Of a DNA stretch of 38,859 nt, positions 1-6,650 are shown piece by piece. Source of the DNA: Pseudomonadota bacterium (GTDB taxonomy: Bacteria; Bdellovibrionota; UBA1018; CAIMNF01); contig JAIXOQ010000014.1 in assembly GCA_027486675.1 (NCBI GenBank), positions 1 to 38,859 of the forward strand. Direction: 5' to 3'. Within the stretch, counting starts at the first letter, position 1. Every line of letters starts with the position of its first letter. The notes beneath the pieces are model-generated. The model worked only from the letters and a program-made list of their open reading frames with translations, made no database searches and was not told where the DNA came from. A program made the translations under genes and the position numbers.

Positions 1-1
1 C

Positions 2-73
2 GGACTCGAACAAAAGCTCGATCTCTTCTTTAAACTCTTAAAACAGGGAAAAAGCGGAAGGAAAGCGGCCTGA
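2..73 (+). CDS. 3' end of an unidentified protein (partial)
   Basis: Frame 2 is open from the window edge for 23 codons and stops with TGA at 71-73, while the other two plus frames stop earlier. The visible tail is basic, rich in Lys, Leu and Phe, and ends KSGRKAA. This looks like a helical, charged C-terminus, but nothing allows a family assignment. The next gene is convergent on the minus strand. The 110 bases between them hold no clear gene. Confidence 0.45.
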   Translation, partial: GLEQKLDLFFKLLKQGKSGRKAA

Positions 74-182
74 TTTAACGCCCTGCAGCTCGGTATCACT
101 CTTCAATGAGGTAATACGTACGCCAAATAAAACAAATTCGATAGATTTCGTGGGCTTGGGGGACTCGCCCGGTTTTACCGAA

Positions 183-614
183 TCAATGAGCAGTGATGAG
201 GCTGAAACCCAGCATCCCCCAAATCACCCACAGCACAAGACAGGAAAGAAAGTAGGCCGTGAAGCGCAGCATCACCTGATTGCAAGTACAGTGAACGAAG
301 CTATGCACAGCCCGTAAACCCACGTAGCTCCATGCAAGCCCAGTATAAGTGGAGTCCTCCATCGAAGTGATCCGGATCACAATCGCTGCAACATAGAACA
401 GCACGGGCAGTTCAAAAAGATTTTCAAGATTATCAGAAGGACCAGAGGCGTCTTTTAGTTTCGGGTGTTCACCTCCCAAGCTTTCTAATTCCTGGGGGTG
501 AACCCTTTCCTTACTCATGAAGTAGAATCTTGTGGCGTACATCCATATCCATACGAGGAATGTCAGGAGGGCTTGCGCAAATAGTGGATAGAGAATGCCG
601 TTGCTGGTGGTCAT
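183..614 (-). CDS. MAPEG family membrane protein
   Basis: This 143-residue integral membrane protein matches the MAPEG family (membrane-associated proteins in eicosanoid and glutathione metabolism). Visible signs are a first hydrophobic segment near residues 8-30, the family motif DNLENLFELPVLFY near residues 61-74, a second segment with VAAIVIRI, the NQVMLRF stretch and a final hydrophobic segment. The length is typical of bacterial MAPEG proteins. Members are glutathione-dependent transferases or peroxidases, but bacterial ones are mostly uncharacterised, so the substrate cannot be named. The ATG at 612-614 has only a weak upstream purine stretch. It is convergent with the partial gene at the window start and appears to be a single-gene unit. 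Confidence 0.85.
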   Translation of the reverse strand: MTTSNGILYPLFAQALLTFLVWIWMYATRFYFMSKERVHPQELESLGGEHPKLKDASGPSDNLENLFELPVLFYVAAIVIRITSMEDSTYTGLAWSYVGLRAVHSFVHCTCNQVMLRFTAYFLSCLVLWVIWGMLGFSLITAH

Positions 615-659
615 AGGCTTTCTATACTACACCCCGAAAAGGCGGCCAATCGAGGTGGG

Positions 660-1190
660 CTACGGCTCTGGTACCTTTTGATCCCCGCACTCGACACACT
701 GTGTCGAGTCAGTCTTCCCCAATGGCACGGGCAACTCTTGATACGGCGAAGCACCACAAATCTCATGCTGATACATTTTGGCACCGGCAGCGGTCACACC
801 TGCGAAGACTCTTGAATTGAGTCCCACGACGGAGCCCGAAGAGTAATCGATTAGAAGATCAAATTGCGGATTCAAGGGGTCCTCCGAAATCTGAAGAAGA
901 GCGAAGTCTTGCGATCCCTTGTAAGGGCGGCTGTATTTCAGTTGATCTGAAGGTCTATCGACTAAAATGGAGTGACCCTGAATCGAGATCTTTACCGCTT
1001 TCGCTTGGAGTATCGGTGTATTGATCGGGTCCGGCAAAATTTTGAGGCCGCATTGCTTCTTCACATCCTCTGAAACAATAAGTTTGAGAAGTTCGGGGAG
1101 CATCACTACCCGCTTTTGCGTTCGACCACTCGCGTGGCTCGAGAAAGTAACAGCAATGAACAACACATGGCAAACAAGGCTGATTTTCAT
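660..1190 (-). CDS. Secreted hypothetical protein, 176 residues
   Basis: I do not recognise this family. It begins with a clear Sec signal peptide (MKISLVCHVLFIAVTFSSHASG), so the product is probably periplasmic or secreted. The mature part is about 155 residues, mixed alpha/beta in appearance. It has Cys residues in KKQCGLKI and HEICGASP and a C-terminal CVEC pair, which could form disulfides or bind a metal. Its ATG overlaps the stop of the upstream 83-residue gene by four bases (ATGA, 1187-1190), so the two are very likely translationally coupled and cooperate. Confidence 0.7.
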   Translation of the reverse strand: MKISLVCHVLFIAVTFSSHASGRTQKRVVMLPELLKLIVSEDVKKQCGLKILPDPINTPILQAKAVKISIQGHSILVDRPSDQLKYSRPYKGSQDFALLQISEDPLNPQFDLLIDYSSGSVVGLNSRVFAGVTAAGAKMYQHEICGASPYQELPVPLGKTDSTQCVECGDQKVPEP

Positions 1191-1438
1191 TTCGATTGCG
1201 TGGACTCTTTAGGAGCCGCGACTTTATTTAAGCAAACAGAAGAAAGATTGAGCACGTTCTCTTTTCCGTAACACTGATTACTATTTGAAACGGCGATCAG
1301 ATGCACCGTACCATCAGAGCAAGTAACCTTGCAGTTCCAACCGCCATTGAAGCCTCTTTTGCCTCCGAGACCGACCACAATCGTAGCTTGCGCCATCGAG
1401 CTGGCCAATAAACAGACAAAAAATAAAAGTTTCCCCAT
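1187..1438 (-). CDS. Small secreted hypothetical protein, 83 residues
   Basis: I chose the ATG at 1436-1438 rather than an in-frame start at 1483. It is preceded by AGGGGA about eight bases upstream, and translation from it begins exactly with a signal peptide (MGKLLFFVCLLASSMAQA). The mature part is about 65 residues, Gly-rich at first (VVGLGGKRGFNGG), with four Cys (NCKVTC, NQCYG, SSVCLN) that would fit two disulfides outside the cytoplasm. It is the first gene of a two-gene operon with the secreted 176-residue protein, overlapping it by ATGA. Function unknown. Confidence 0.65.
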   Translation of the reverse strand: MGKLLFFVCLLASSMAQATIVVGLGGKRGFNGGWNCKVTCSDGTVHLIAVSNSNQCYGKENVLNLSSVCLNKVAAPKESTQSK

Positions 1439-1521
1439 AATCAAATCCCCTAAAGCCCAGATTAAAGGAATTAAATTTCTCATACAACATGGGTCACAGG
1501 TGACACACTACATAGAGCAAT

Positions 1522-2448
1522 CTATGGTGCTGTCAAAAACCTGAGGAAGCTCTCGATTTCTTTGATCGTCAATTCAGGCATATCGAGCGGTACGCAGTGT
1601 GAACCGCTTGGGATGGTCACTAATTTTGCGTTTGGCATCAGTTGCGCAGTCAGCTTCTGCAGTTTCGGTGGCGTGATGAGATCCTGTGCACCGGAAATCA
1701 CGAGCGTCGGCAATTCAATCTGATGCAACCATGCCGTCGCATCGTGGGTTTGATATGCCTCCATGAGTTGTCGAAAAACGTGTGGATCCGCGTCGGCCAT
1801 ATTTCGAGCATATTGTTCAATGTCGCCAATGTTCCCAGCCATGCGATTAAAGCCGAGCACACTCAGCGCTAGAGGTACTAATTTTGAGGCTTTTTGCATT
1901 CGCCAAAGTTTGAGACCTAAGTCTGGCCGTAGGGATTCAAGCTGCGCATAAAGCGTAAATGCGGGTTCAAGGTAATTCCCTCCAAGCATGGTTTCTAACG
2001 GAGGTCGTGGTGTACCATTCGCAAGTACGAGGGCCTGCATCCGCGAAGGGTCCCTGTGTGCTGCCTCAAGCGCCACACTCGTTCCCATGCTATGACCCAG
2101 CACGATTGCATCTCTTGCATCTACGAAAGCTAAATAATCTAGGAGATCATCTGCAAATGCCTCAACTGTGAGCGCATTCTTTGTGGATGGTGCTTTAGAG
2201 TTTTGGTGTCCCCGGTAATCAAACCAAAGGCAGCGATGAGTGCGGCTGAAGTAGTCAATGGTATAGGTCCAGTGAAGGGTCGAGCAGCCAAGGCCATACA
2301 CAAAGACTAGGTCGGGCTTTCCTTGGCCCTCCTCACAGAAGAAGAGCTCTTGCCCGTCACGAGCCTTGAACATGCCTGATTTGTAAGGAGCGCGATTCTT
2401 GTTCCACGGGAACTTCTGAACGCCTAAGTGTCTTGGATGTTTAGTCAT
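1522..2448 (-). CDS. Alpha/beta hydrolase fold protein
   Basis: This is a 308-residue alpha/beta hydrolase without a signal peptide, so probably cytoplasmic. The nucleophile elbow GHSMG places Ser at residue 120. The acid is Asp256 in SGAQDLITPP and the catalytic His is 284 in SGSHCVPLD. An oxyanion-hole type motif YGLGCSTLHW lies near residues 51-60. These are typical of esterase, lactonase or haloperoxidase-like relatives; the substrate cannot be read from sequence. The ATG at 2448 lacks a good ribosome binding site and lies right behind the terminator of the upstream XRE gene, so translation might instead begin at Met26 (2373). Confidence 0.88.
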   Translation of the reverse strand: MTKHPRHLGVQKFPWNKNRAPYKSGMFKARDGQELFFCEEGQGKPDLVFVYGLGCSTLHWTYTIDYFSRTHRCLWFDYRGHQNSKAPSTKNALTVEAFADDLLDYLAFVDARDAIVLGHSMGTSVALEAAHRDPSRMQALVLANGTPRPPLETMLGGNYLEPAFTLYAQLESLRPDLGLKLWRMQKASKLVPLALSVLGFNRMAGNIGDIEQYARNMADADPHVFRQLMEAYQTHDATAWLHQIELPTLVISGAQDLITPPKLQKLTAQLMPNAKLVTIPSGSHCVPLDMPELTIKEIESFLRFLTAP

Positions 2449-2493
2449 AAAAAATGAAAAGAGCGAACACCTTTGAGGGTATCCGCTCTTTTC
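2449..2493 (-). terminator. Rho-independent terminator of the XRE gene
   Basis: A perfect 10-bp inverted repeat (GAAAAGAGCG at 2456-2465 with CGCTCTTTTC at 2484-2493) encloses an 18-base loop that can pair further in part (ACC with GGG). Read on the minus strand, the hairpin is followed by ATTTTTTA. It sits about 25 bases after the stop of the XRE regulator and ends directly at the ATG of the alpha/beta hydrolase, so it could also act as an attenuator for that gene. Confidence 0.7.
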
Positions 2494-2516
2494 GAATATG
2501 ATGAAAGAATTGAACC

Positions 2517-2981
2517 TTACGCGGATTTTTCCACGCGGAGGTTGATCTCAAACCAATTACGCACTTGTTGGCGAAATTGATCACGATCTTGATCGCGCAG
2601 GTTGTTGTAGTTTTGAAGAAGCCATTTATAGAATTCTTCGTCCTGTTTAGGAACAACTACGACGCTAGGAGCGTCCGAACTCATCGTGCCGCCTTGGCCT
2701 GCGATTTTGCTCGTCAACTTTGCAGCGTACTCTTTTTCCATGAGTGCCATCAATTCAGCTTCTTGAATCCCCAATGCTCGAACCAGAGCCTGGATGTGAG
2801 CGGCTGGAACCGGAGTGACACCACGTTCAAGGTTAGAGATAAATTGTGTCGTTACAGGTGGCTCAAGCATTTGCCCGAGTTCTTTCTGAGACAGACTTCG
2901 ATCTTCTCTTTTTTGGCGGATGAAAGCTCCGACCCAGTTAGGAGATTTGGGTAGGTTTTTTTTACTCAATACGTTTTCCAT
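2517..2981 (-). CDS. XRE family helix-turn-helix regulator
   Basis: The 154-residue protein has an N-terminal XRE/Cro-CI DNA-binding domain at about residues 16-73: GAFIRQKREDRSLSQKELGQ, then TTQFISNLERGVTPVP as the recognition part and ALVRALGIQEAEL as the last helices. A charged linker follows, then a C-terminal region of about 45 residues (DEEFYKWLLQNYNNLRDQDRDQFRQQ) likely used for oligomerisation or ligand sensing. I chose the ATG at 2979-2981; an in-frame TTG at 3044 would add 21 residues that look like untranslated leader. Target genes are unknown. It has its own terminator, so it is probably a monocistronic regulator. Confidence 0.85.
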   Translation of the reverse strand: MENVLSKKNLPKSPNWVGAFIRQKREDRSLSQKELGQMLEPPVTTQFISNLERGVTPVPAAHIQALVRALGIQEAELMALMEKEYAAKLTSKIAGQGGTMSSDAPSVVVVPKQDEEFYKWLLQNYNNLRDQDRDQFRQQVRNWFEINLRVEKSA

Positions 2982-3179
2982 TCCCGTAGTGTAATCAAAA
3001 ACTTGACATGGCGCAACAAAATAAGTTGGCCTAGATATTTCCAAGTCAAAAAAGTCTTTAAGAACAAATACTTATGCCATCAATTTCTTTACGCAATGCG
3101 TCCTAAATGACACGCTAACTTTAGCTAAATGAACGATCACTAAGGCTAACTGCTAGGTCTTAATATAGGTATCTTCTCG

Positions 3180-4082
3180 TTAACGAAATCTTCTATGACT
3201 CCAAAGCCAGGTCTCGGGCTGTTCTATGACTCGCTGTTCTACTGCGCTTGCATAGGCTTGAGTTATCGAAATAATTTTAAGAGCGCGTTCTTTTGAAACC
3301 TTCATCACAGAGCTGAGTCGTTCTATTTGTTGTGCTTCTTTTTCTGTATCCACCGGAGCAGGTTTTAGCATTTTCATCGACCATTCGTAGTGAAAAGGTT
3401 TCGTCCGGCGAATCACGCCAAAATATGTATTCCAGTTTTCAAGAGTTGAAAAGTATCCAGGCCCTGAAAAGAATCCCGTTCGATGGCCGAAAAAATTAAC
3501 CTCAACGGCACTCTCTGCACGGTGCGGATGTTGATCCGCAGCAAGTCCCAACATGATCAGATTCTTTGAGGCAGCAACCCGCTGGTATGCGTTTGAAAAA
3601 GGGATGAATTTTGTTCCGAAACGCTCCCTGTTCTGCCTCATATATTGGTCGAGTGTTTGATCCGACAGAGGCTTGTAGATCACCCAATGTTCGTGGTTCG
3701 AAAGTCCGCCAATACTCATGCCGAGCCATTCCCAGTTTCCATGGTGGCCCACGATGCCGACGGCGTTTCTGCCCGCAGAAAAATCCGTTGGAAATGGGTT
3801 TTCTCCAACCAGGCGAAAATGGTTGTGCAGTTCCTCCTTTGTGATCCCAGTGCTTTTTAGGGTTTCAAGGATGAGTTCAGCTAACCATTGGTAGTAAGCA
3901 TGCTCTATTTGTCTGTATTTTTCGATTGGCCAGTTGGGAAAGCAGATGCGCAAATTCTTTCGTACGACAGAAACTCGGTACCGTACAATCCGATGAAGTA
4001 AAAATCGAAGTGGGTGAGACATTGCGGCAGCGAAGGAAAAGGGGAATCGCCCAAAGATCGGTAGTAAAAACTTCCAAATCAT
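3180..4082 (-). CDS. Lipid A biosynthesis acyltransferase, LpxL/HtrB family
   Basis: This 300-residue protein belongs to the lysophospholipid/lipid A acyltransferase (LABLAT) family, which transfers a secondary acyl chain to lipid A precursors at the inner membrane. The N-terminus is hydrophobic and membrane-associating. The catalytic HX4E motif is visible in GHHGNWEW (His113, Glu118). A second conserved region is ADQHPHRAESAVEVNFFGH, and the C-terminal PETWLWSHRRFR matches the typical family ending. It is the last gene of a three-gene minus-strand operon and overlaps the preceding CxxxCxxCC gene by ATGA. The acyl chain used is not predictable. LpxL, LpxM and LpxP members are hard to separate by eye, so I give no symbol. 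Confidence 0.9.
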   Translation of the reverse strand: MIWKFLLPIFGRFPFSFAAAMSHPLRFLLHRIVRYRVSVVRKNLRICFPNWPIEKYRQIEHAYYQWLAELILETLKSTGITKEELHNHFRLVGENPFPTDFSAGRNAVGIVGHHGNWEWLGMSIGGLSNHEHWVIYKPLSDQTLDQYMRQNRERFGTKFIPFSNAYQRVAASKNLIMLGLAADQHPHRAESAVEVNFFGHRTGFFSGPGYFSTLENWNTYFGVIRRTKPFHYEWSMKMLKPAPVDTEKEAQQIERLSSVMKVSKERALKIISITQAYASAVEQRVIEQPETWLWSHRRFR

Positions 4083-4465
4083 AGATCATTGCTCTTTGTC
4101 TTGGATGCGGGACAAAAGCCGGGGCGAGGTCCAATTTTTGGGAATTGCCGGCACACCTCAGGACGCCTTTCGTAGATAGTACAACGACGATCTTCCCCGA
4201 GGAAAATGCAGTCCCGACCGTGACGTTGTTCGATCATAAAGATTCCACTTTTAGGATTATAACTCCGCACAATCTTCGCTATTTTCAGGCGTTTTGCTAG
4301 TTTTGCGAGGGACGCTCCCGCCTCCTCTTCGTCTGTGAGTTTCATTCGGATCAAGTCAGATGCACTGACTTCCAGCGGGAGGGTGCAGCATCCCGACCAG
4401 CAACCGTCGCACATCCCTTTGGAATACTTTCGCCAAGTGCTCGGCCTTTGCGCATCGATCTTCAA
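4079..4465 (-). CDS. YkgJ-type CxxxCxxCC zinc/iron-cluster protein
   Basis: This 128-residue cytoplasmic protein has the UPF0153/YkgJ signature: MCDGCWSGCCTLPLEV at about residues 18-33, then GRDCIFLGEDRRCTIYERRPEVCRQFP and a final FCP. The clustered cysteines are thought to bind a zinc ion or an iron-sulfur cluster; the biochemical role of the family is unresolved. It overlaps the genes on both sides by four bases (4462-4465 and 4079-4082), so it is translated together with an LPS glycosyltransferase and a lipid A acyltransferase. The context suggests a part in LPS assembly, but that is inference. Confidence 0.88.
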   Translation of the reverse strand: MKIDAQRPSTWRKYSKGMCDGCWSGCCTLPLEVSASDLIRMKLTDEEEAGASLAKLAKRLKIAKIVRSYNPKSGIFMIEQRHGRDCIFLGEDRRCTIYERRPEVCRQFPKIGPRPGFCPASKTKSNDL

Positions 4466-5235
4466 AGCTTTTCCACCATAACTCTGTGTTTAATGTGTTT
4501 TACGACCGGGTAAAAACTGCTGAGCGCGCACCATGCAAATCCGGGAAAGCCGTTCCTGAAACCACCGCGAATCCAATAGAGCTTGGTGAACGTAGCGATC
4601 GCACTGAGGATGGTGCGAGTTCTGGAGATGGGTGTCCTGCCTTGGGCTGTCATTTCTTCGGCAGCAAGTGTGGTGTAACGATTAAATTTTTCTAAGTAGT
4701 GCGAGATGCTGCGGTAGCTATGGTGCTGGAGGGGGCCTTTTAGACGAAGGATAGGGCCCTTGCTGAGAATTCTTTCGTGGATTCGATCTAAAGAAAAATG
4801 AGCATATTTGCGGTTAAAAAGTCGCACAGTGTAAACGCTCGCTCCACCAAAGAATAAGATGGGGCGACCTAAAAAATGGTTTTGGGAAGCAAACTCGTAC
4901 ACCACGCGGGGGTCACTGAGCGGTAGCTGCCTGATGGTAGTGCGAAGTTCATCGGATAAACGTTCATCGGCGTCTAAGAATAGAACCCAGTCAAATTGAG
5001 CAAGGTCAGTTGCTCTTTGTTTTTGCTTTCCAAACGAATCCAGAGGGTAGTCATGAACTCTTGCCCCGAATCCCCTTGCGATTTCTTGGGTTCGGTCCGC
5101 GCTCCCTGAGTCCAAAACTACGAAGTCCTGGCAAAAGGCAGCACTTTGCAGTGCAGCTAGGATGCGGTCTTCCTCATTGAACGTGATCATCACGCAGCTA
5201 ATGGAAGGCAGGGATGTCTTTTGAACGGGTTCCAT
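4462..5235 (-). CDS. Family 2 glycosyltransferase, WaaE/KdtX-like
   Basis: The 257-residue protein has a GT-A fold family 2 glycosyltransferase domain from residue 11: ISCVMITFNEEDRI, then VVLDSGSADRTQEIA, and the metal-binding WVLFLDADERLS near residues 92-103. The spacing and the RIHERI and HHSYRSISHYLEKFNRYTTLAA stretches match LPS core transferases of the WaaE/KdtX type (beta-1,4-glucosyltransferase acting on heptose). The sugar added here cannot be read. A C-terminal hydrophobic or amphipathic stretch (NGFPGFAWCALSSFYPVVKH) may bind the membrane. It is the first gene of the LPS operon and is divergent from the membrane protein gene at 5296, leaving about 60 bases for both promoters. Confidence 0.9.
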   Translation of the reverse strand: MEPVQKTSLPSISCVMITFNEEDRILAALQSAAFCQDFVVLDSGSADRTQEIARGFGARVHDYPLDSFGKQKQRATDLAQFDWVLFLDADERLSDELRTTIRQLPLSDPRVVYEFASQNHFLGRPILFFGGASVYTVRLFNRKYAHFSLDRIHERILSKGPILRLKGPLQHHSYRSISHYLEKFNRYTTLAAEEMTAQGRTPISRTRTILSAIATFTKLYWIRGGFRNGFPGFAWCALSSFYPVVKHIKHRVMVEKL

Positions 5236-5295
5236 GGACTAGAGAAGATTTTACCTTCTTTGTGTCGAAGCAGCCATGTCACACTCAATCTCTAC

Positions 5296-5847
5296 ATGCT
5301 TCGTGCATTTTTATTCCTTCTTTGTTGCAGCTCCCTGATGCCGAGCCGGGCTATGGCCATAGACCGGGACCCTTGTTCTGTCCCTGAAGACCCAAAACAG
5401 CTTTCGCACCCTCCAAAAATGAATCGTTTTGTCTGCCAAAGGACCTTTCTTCACAGGGGTGATATTCAGAATGTGGATACACCGGAAAGTCGTGACGCCG
5501 GGGGTTTACTCAAAGTGGTTAAAGGCGTGCCCGAAGCGGAGTCGGCGATTGCGGATTATCAGCGGCGGCGTCGCCATGCAGGGATCAGCGCTTTTACTGG
5601 TACACTTGGCTTTGGCATGTTTTTTCTGGCAGGGTTTTTGGCTGGAAAGATCTCACCGTCTACCCAGGATCAGCTTCGACCAAAACTGAAGCTCGCAGGT
5701 GCTGCGATCGCACTCGGAGGGTTTGCTTATAGTTTTACGCTCGTTCGCACGAATGAAAGTCGAATCGAAAATGCGGTAGACGCATACAACAAAGCCAATC
5801 CACAGGATCTCATCGAACTTCAGGTTCAGGCTTCTTGGACCTTTTAG
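5296..5847 (+). CDS. Hypothetical membrane protein with signal peptide
   Basis: I do not recognise this family. I chose the ATG at 5296 because translation then begins with a clean signal peptide (MLRAFLFLLCCSSLMPSRAMA); an upstream in-frame TTG start looks unlikely. After a Cys- and Pro-containing N-terminal part of about 70 residues, there are two hydrophobic segments: ISAFTGTLGFGMFFLAGFLAG and LAGAAIALGGFAYSFTLV. The arrangement suggests an inner-membrane protein with its N-terminal region outside. It lies 13 bases before the Cys-rich 95-residue gene and may share its transcript with that gene, greA and recG. Confidence 0.65.
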   Translation: MLRAFLFLLCCSSLMPSRAMAIDRDPCSVPEDPKQLSHPPKMNRFVCQRTFLHRGDIQNVDTPESRDAGGLLKVVKGVPEAESAIADYQRRRRHAGISAFTGTLGFGMFFLAGFLAGKISPSTQDQLRPKLKLAGAAIALGGFAYSFTLVRTNESRIENAVDAYNKANPQDLIELQVQASWTF

Positions 5848-5860
5848 GAGTTTCTTCTTT

Positions 5861-6148
5861 ATGCCTGAATACCCATGTTGTTTTTGTGGAAGTTCTATCC
5901 CGATTAATGAGTTTTTTAGGGGAGACTCTTGTGCCAAGTGCAAGCGCGATACGCGAGTCTGCAAAAACTGTGATTGGTATGACCCTGCATATAACAACAG
6001 CTGTAGGGAAAATCAGGCTGATCGAGTCGTGGATAAAGAAAAATCGAATTTTTGCGATTATTTTAAACCCTCCTTCAGGTCGTTTTCCCCGCGGTCGTCA
6101 GGGGATCAGGCGAAGGCTGCTGCTGAAGCGCTATTTAAGAAGAAGTAA
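5861..6148 (+). CDS. Small Cys-rich protein, probably zinc-binding
   Basis: A 95-residue protein with about nine Cys, arranged CCFC, CAKC, VCKNC, SC and NFC. The core reads CKNCDWYDPAYNNSCRENQ followed by ADRVVDKEKSNFCDYF. I recall similar short proteins with this CREnqAdrVvDKekaNFCdyF core as conserved hypothetical proteins in several phyla, without an assigned role. The Cys pairs suggest two small zinc sites. A good ribosome binding site (AGGAG) lies 10 bases before the ATG. It stands just upstream of greA in the same direction, so a part in gene expression or stress is possible but unproved. Confidence 0.75.
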   Translation: MPEYPCCFCGSSIPINEFFRGDSCAKCKRDTRVCKNCDWYDPAYNNSCRENQADRVVDKEKSNFCDYFKPSFRSFSPRSSGDQAKAAAEALFKKK

Positions 6149-6173
6149 GCGTGTGTTAGTTTGAGACCAATCT

Positions 6174-6650
6174 ATGGCTGATGACCGCGTACCAATGACT
6201 CTGAACGGAAAGCGCCTTCTTGAAGAAGAGCTGCATCGATTGATTCATGTTGAACGCCCCGACGTGGTGGCTGCGATCGAGTTCGCTCGCTCCAATGGTG
6301 ATCTTTCTGAAAATGCAGACTATTCAGCGGCCAAAGAGCGCCAGGGCTTCATTGAGGGACGCATTCAGGACATCAATGGGAAGTTTATGCGAGCAGATGT
6401 CATCGATCCATCTAAACTCAACACAGAACGTATCGTTTTTGGAGCATCTGTTGACTTAGAAGATGAGCATGGGGCTAAGATCGTTTATCAGATTGTCGGG
6501 GTCGATGAGGCAGACATCAAAAAAGGAAAAATTGGAATTTCCTCGCCACTTGCTCGGGCGATGATCGGAAAGCGCGAAGGCGAGGAGGTCATCGTCCATG
6601 CCCCAAAAGGCGAAATCACTTACTCCATCCTTAAAGTCCGTTACCTTTGA
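6174..6650 (+). CDS. greA: Transcription elongation factor GreA
   Basis: GreA inserts its coiled-coil into the RNA polymerase secondary channel and stimulates cleavage of the backtracked transcript. At 158 residues the length is canonical. The N-terminal coiled-coil carries the acidic tip NGDLSENADYSAAKERQ (Asp43 and Glu46), and the C-terminal domain has the family motifs FGASVDLEDE, GISSPLARAMIGKREGEEV and the ending ITYSILKVRYL. Its last 53 bases overlap the start of recG in another frame. The ribosome binding site is weak (GAGACC). The assignment is secure. Confidence 0.96.
   Translation: MADDRVPMTLNGKRLLEEELHRLIHVERPDVVAAIEFARSNGDLSENADYSAAKERQGFIEGRIQDINGKFMRADVIDPSKLNTERIVFGASVDLEDEHGAKIVYQIVGVDEADIKKGKIGISSPLARAMIGKREGEEVIVHAPKGEITYSILKVRYL

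Noticed and set aside
2982-3044. Longer XRE regulator starting at a TTG at 3044
   Set aside because: TTG start with no ribosome binding site; the added 21 residues look like translated leader and the HTH domain is complete from 2981.
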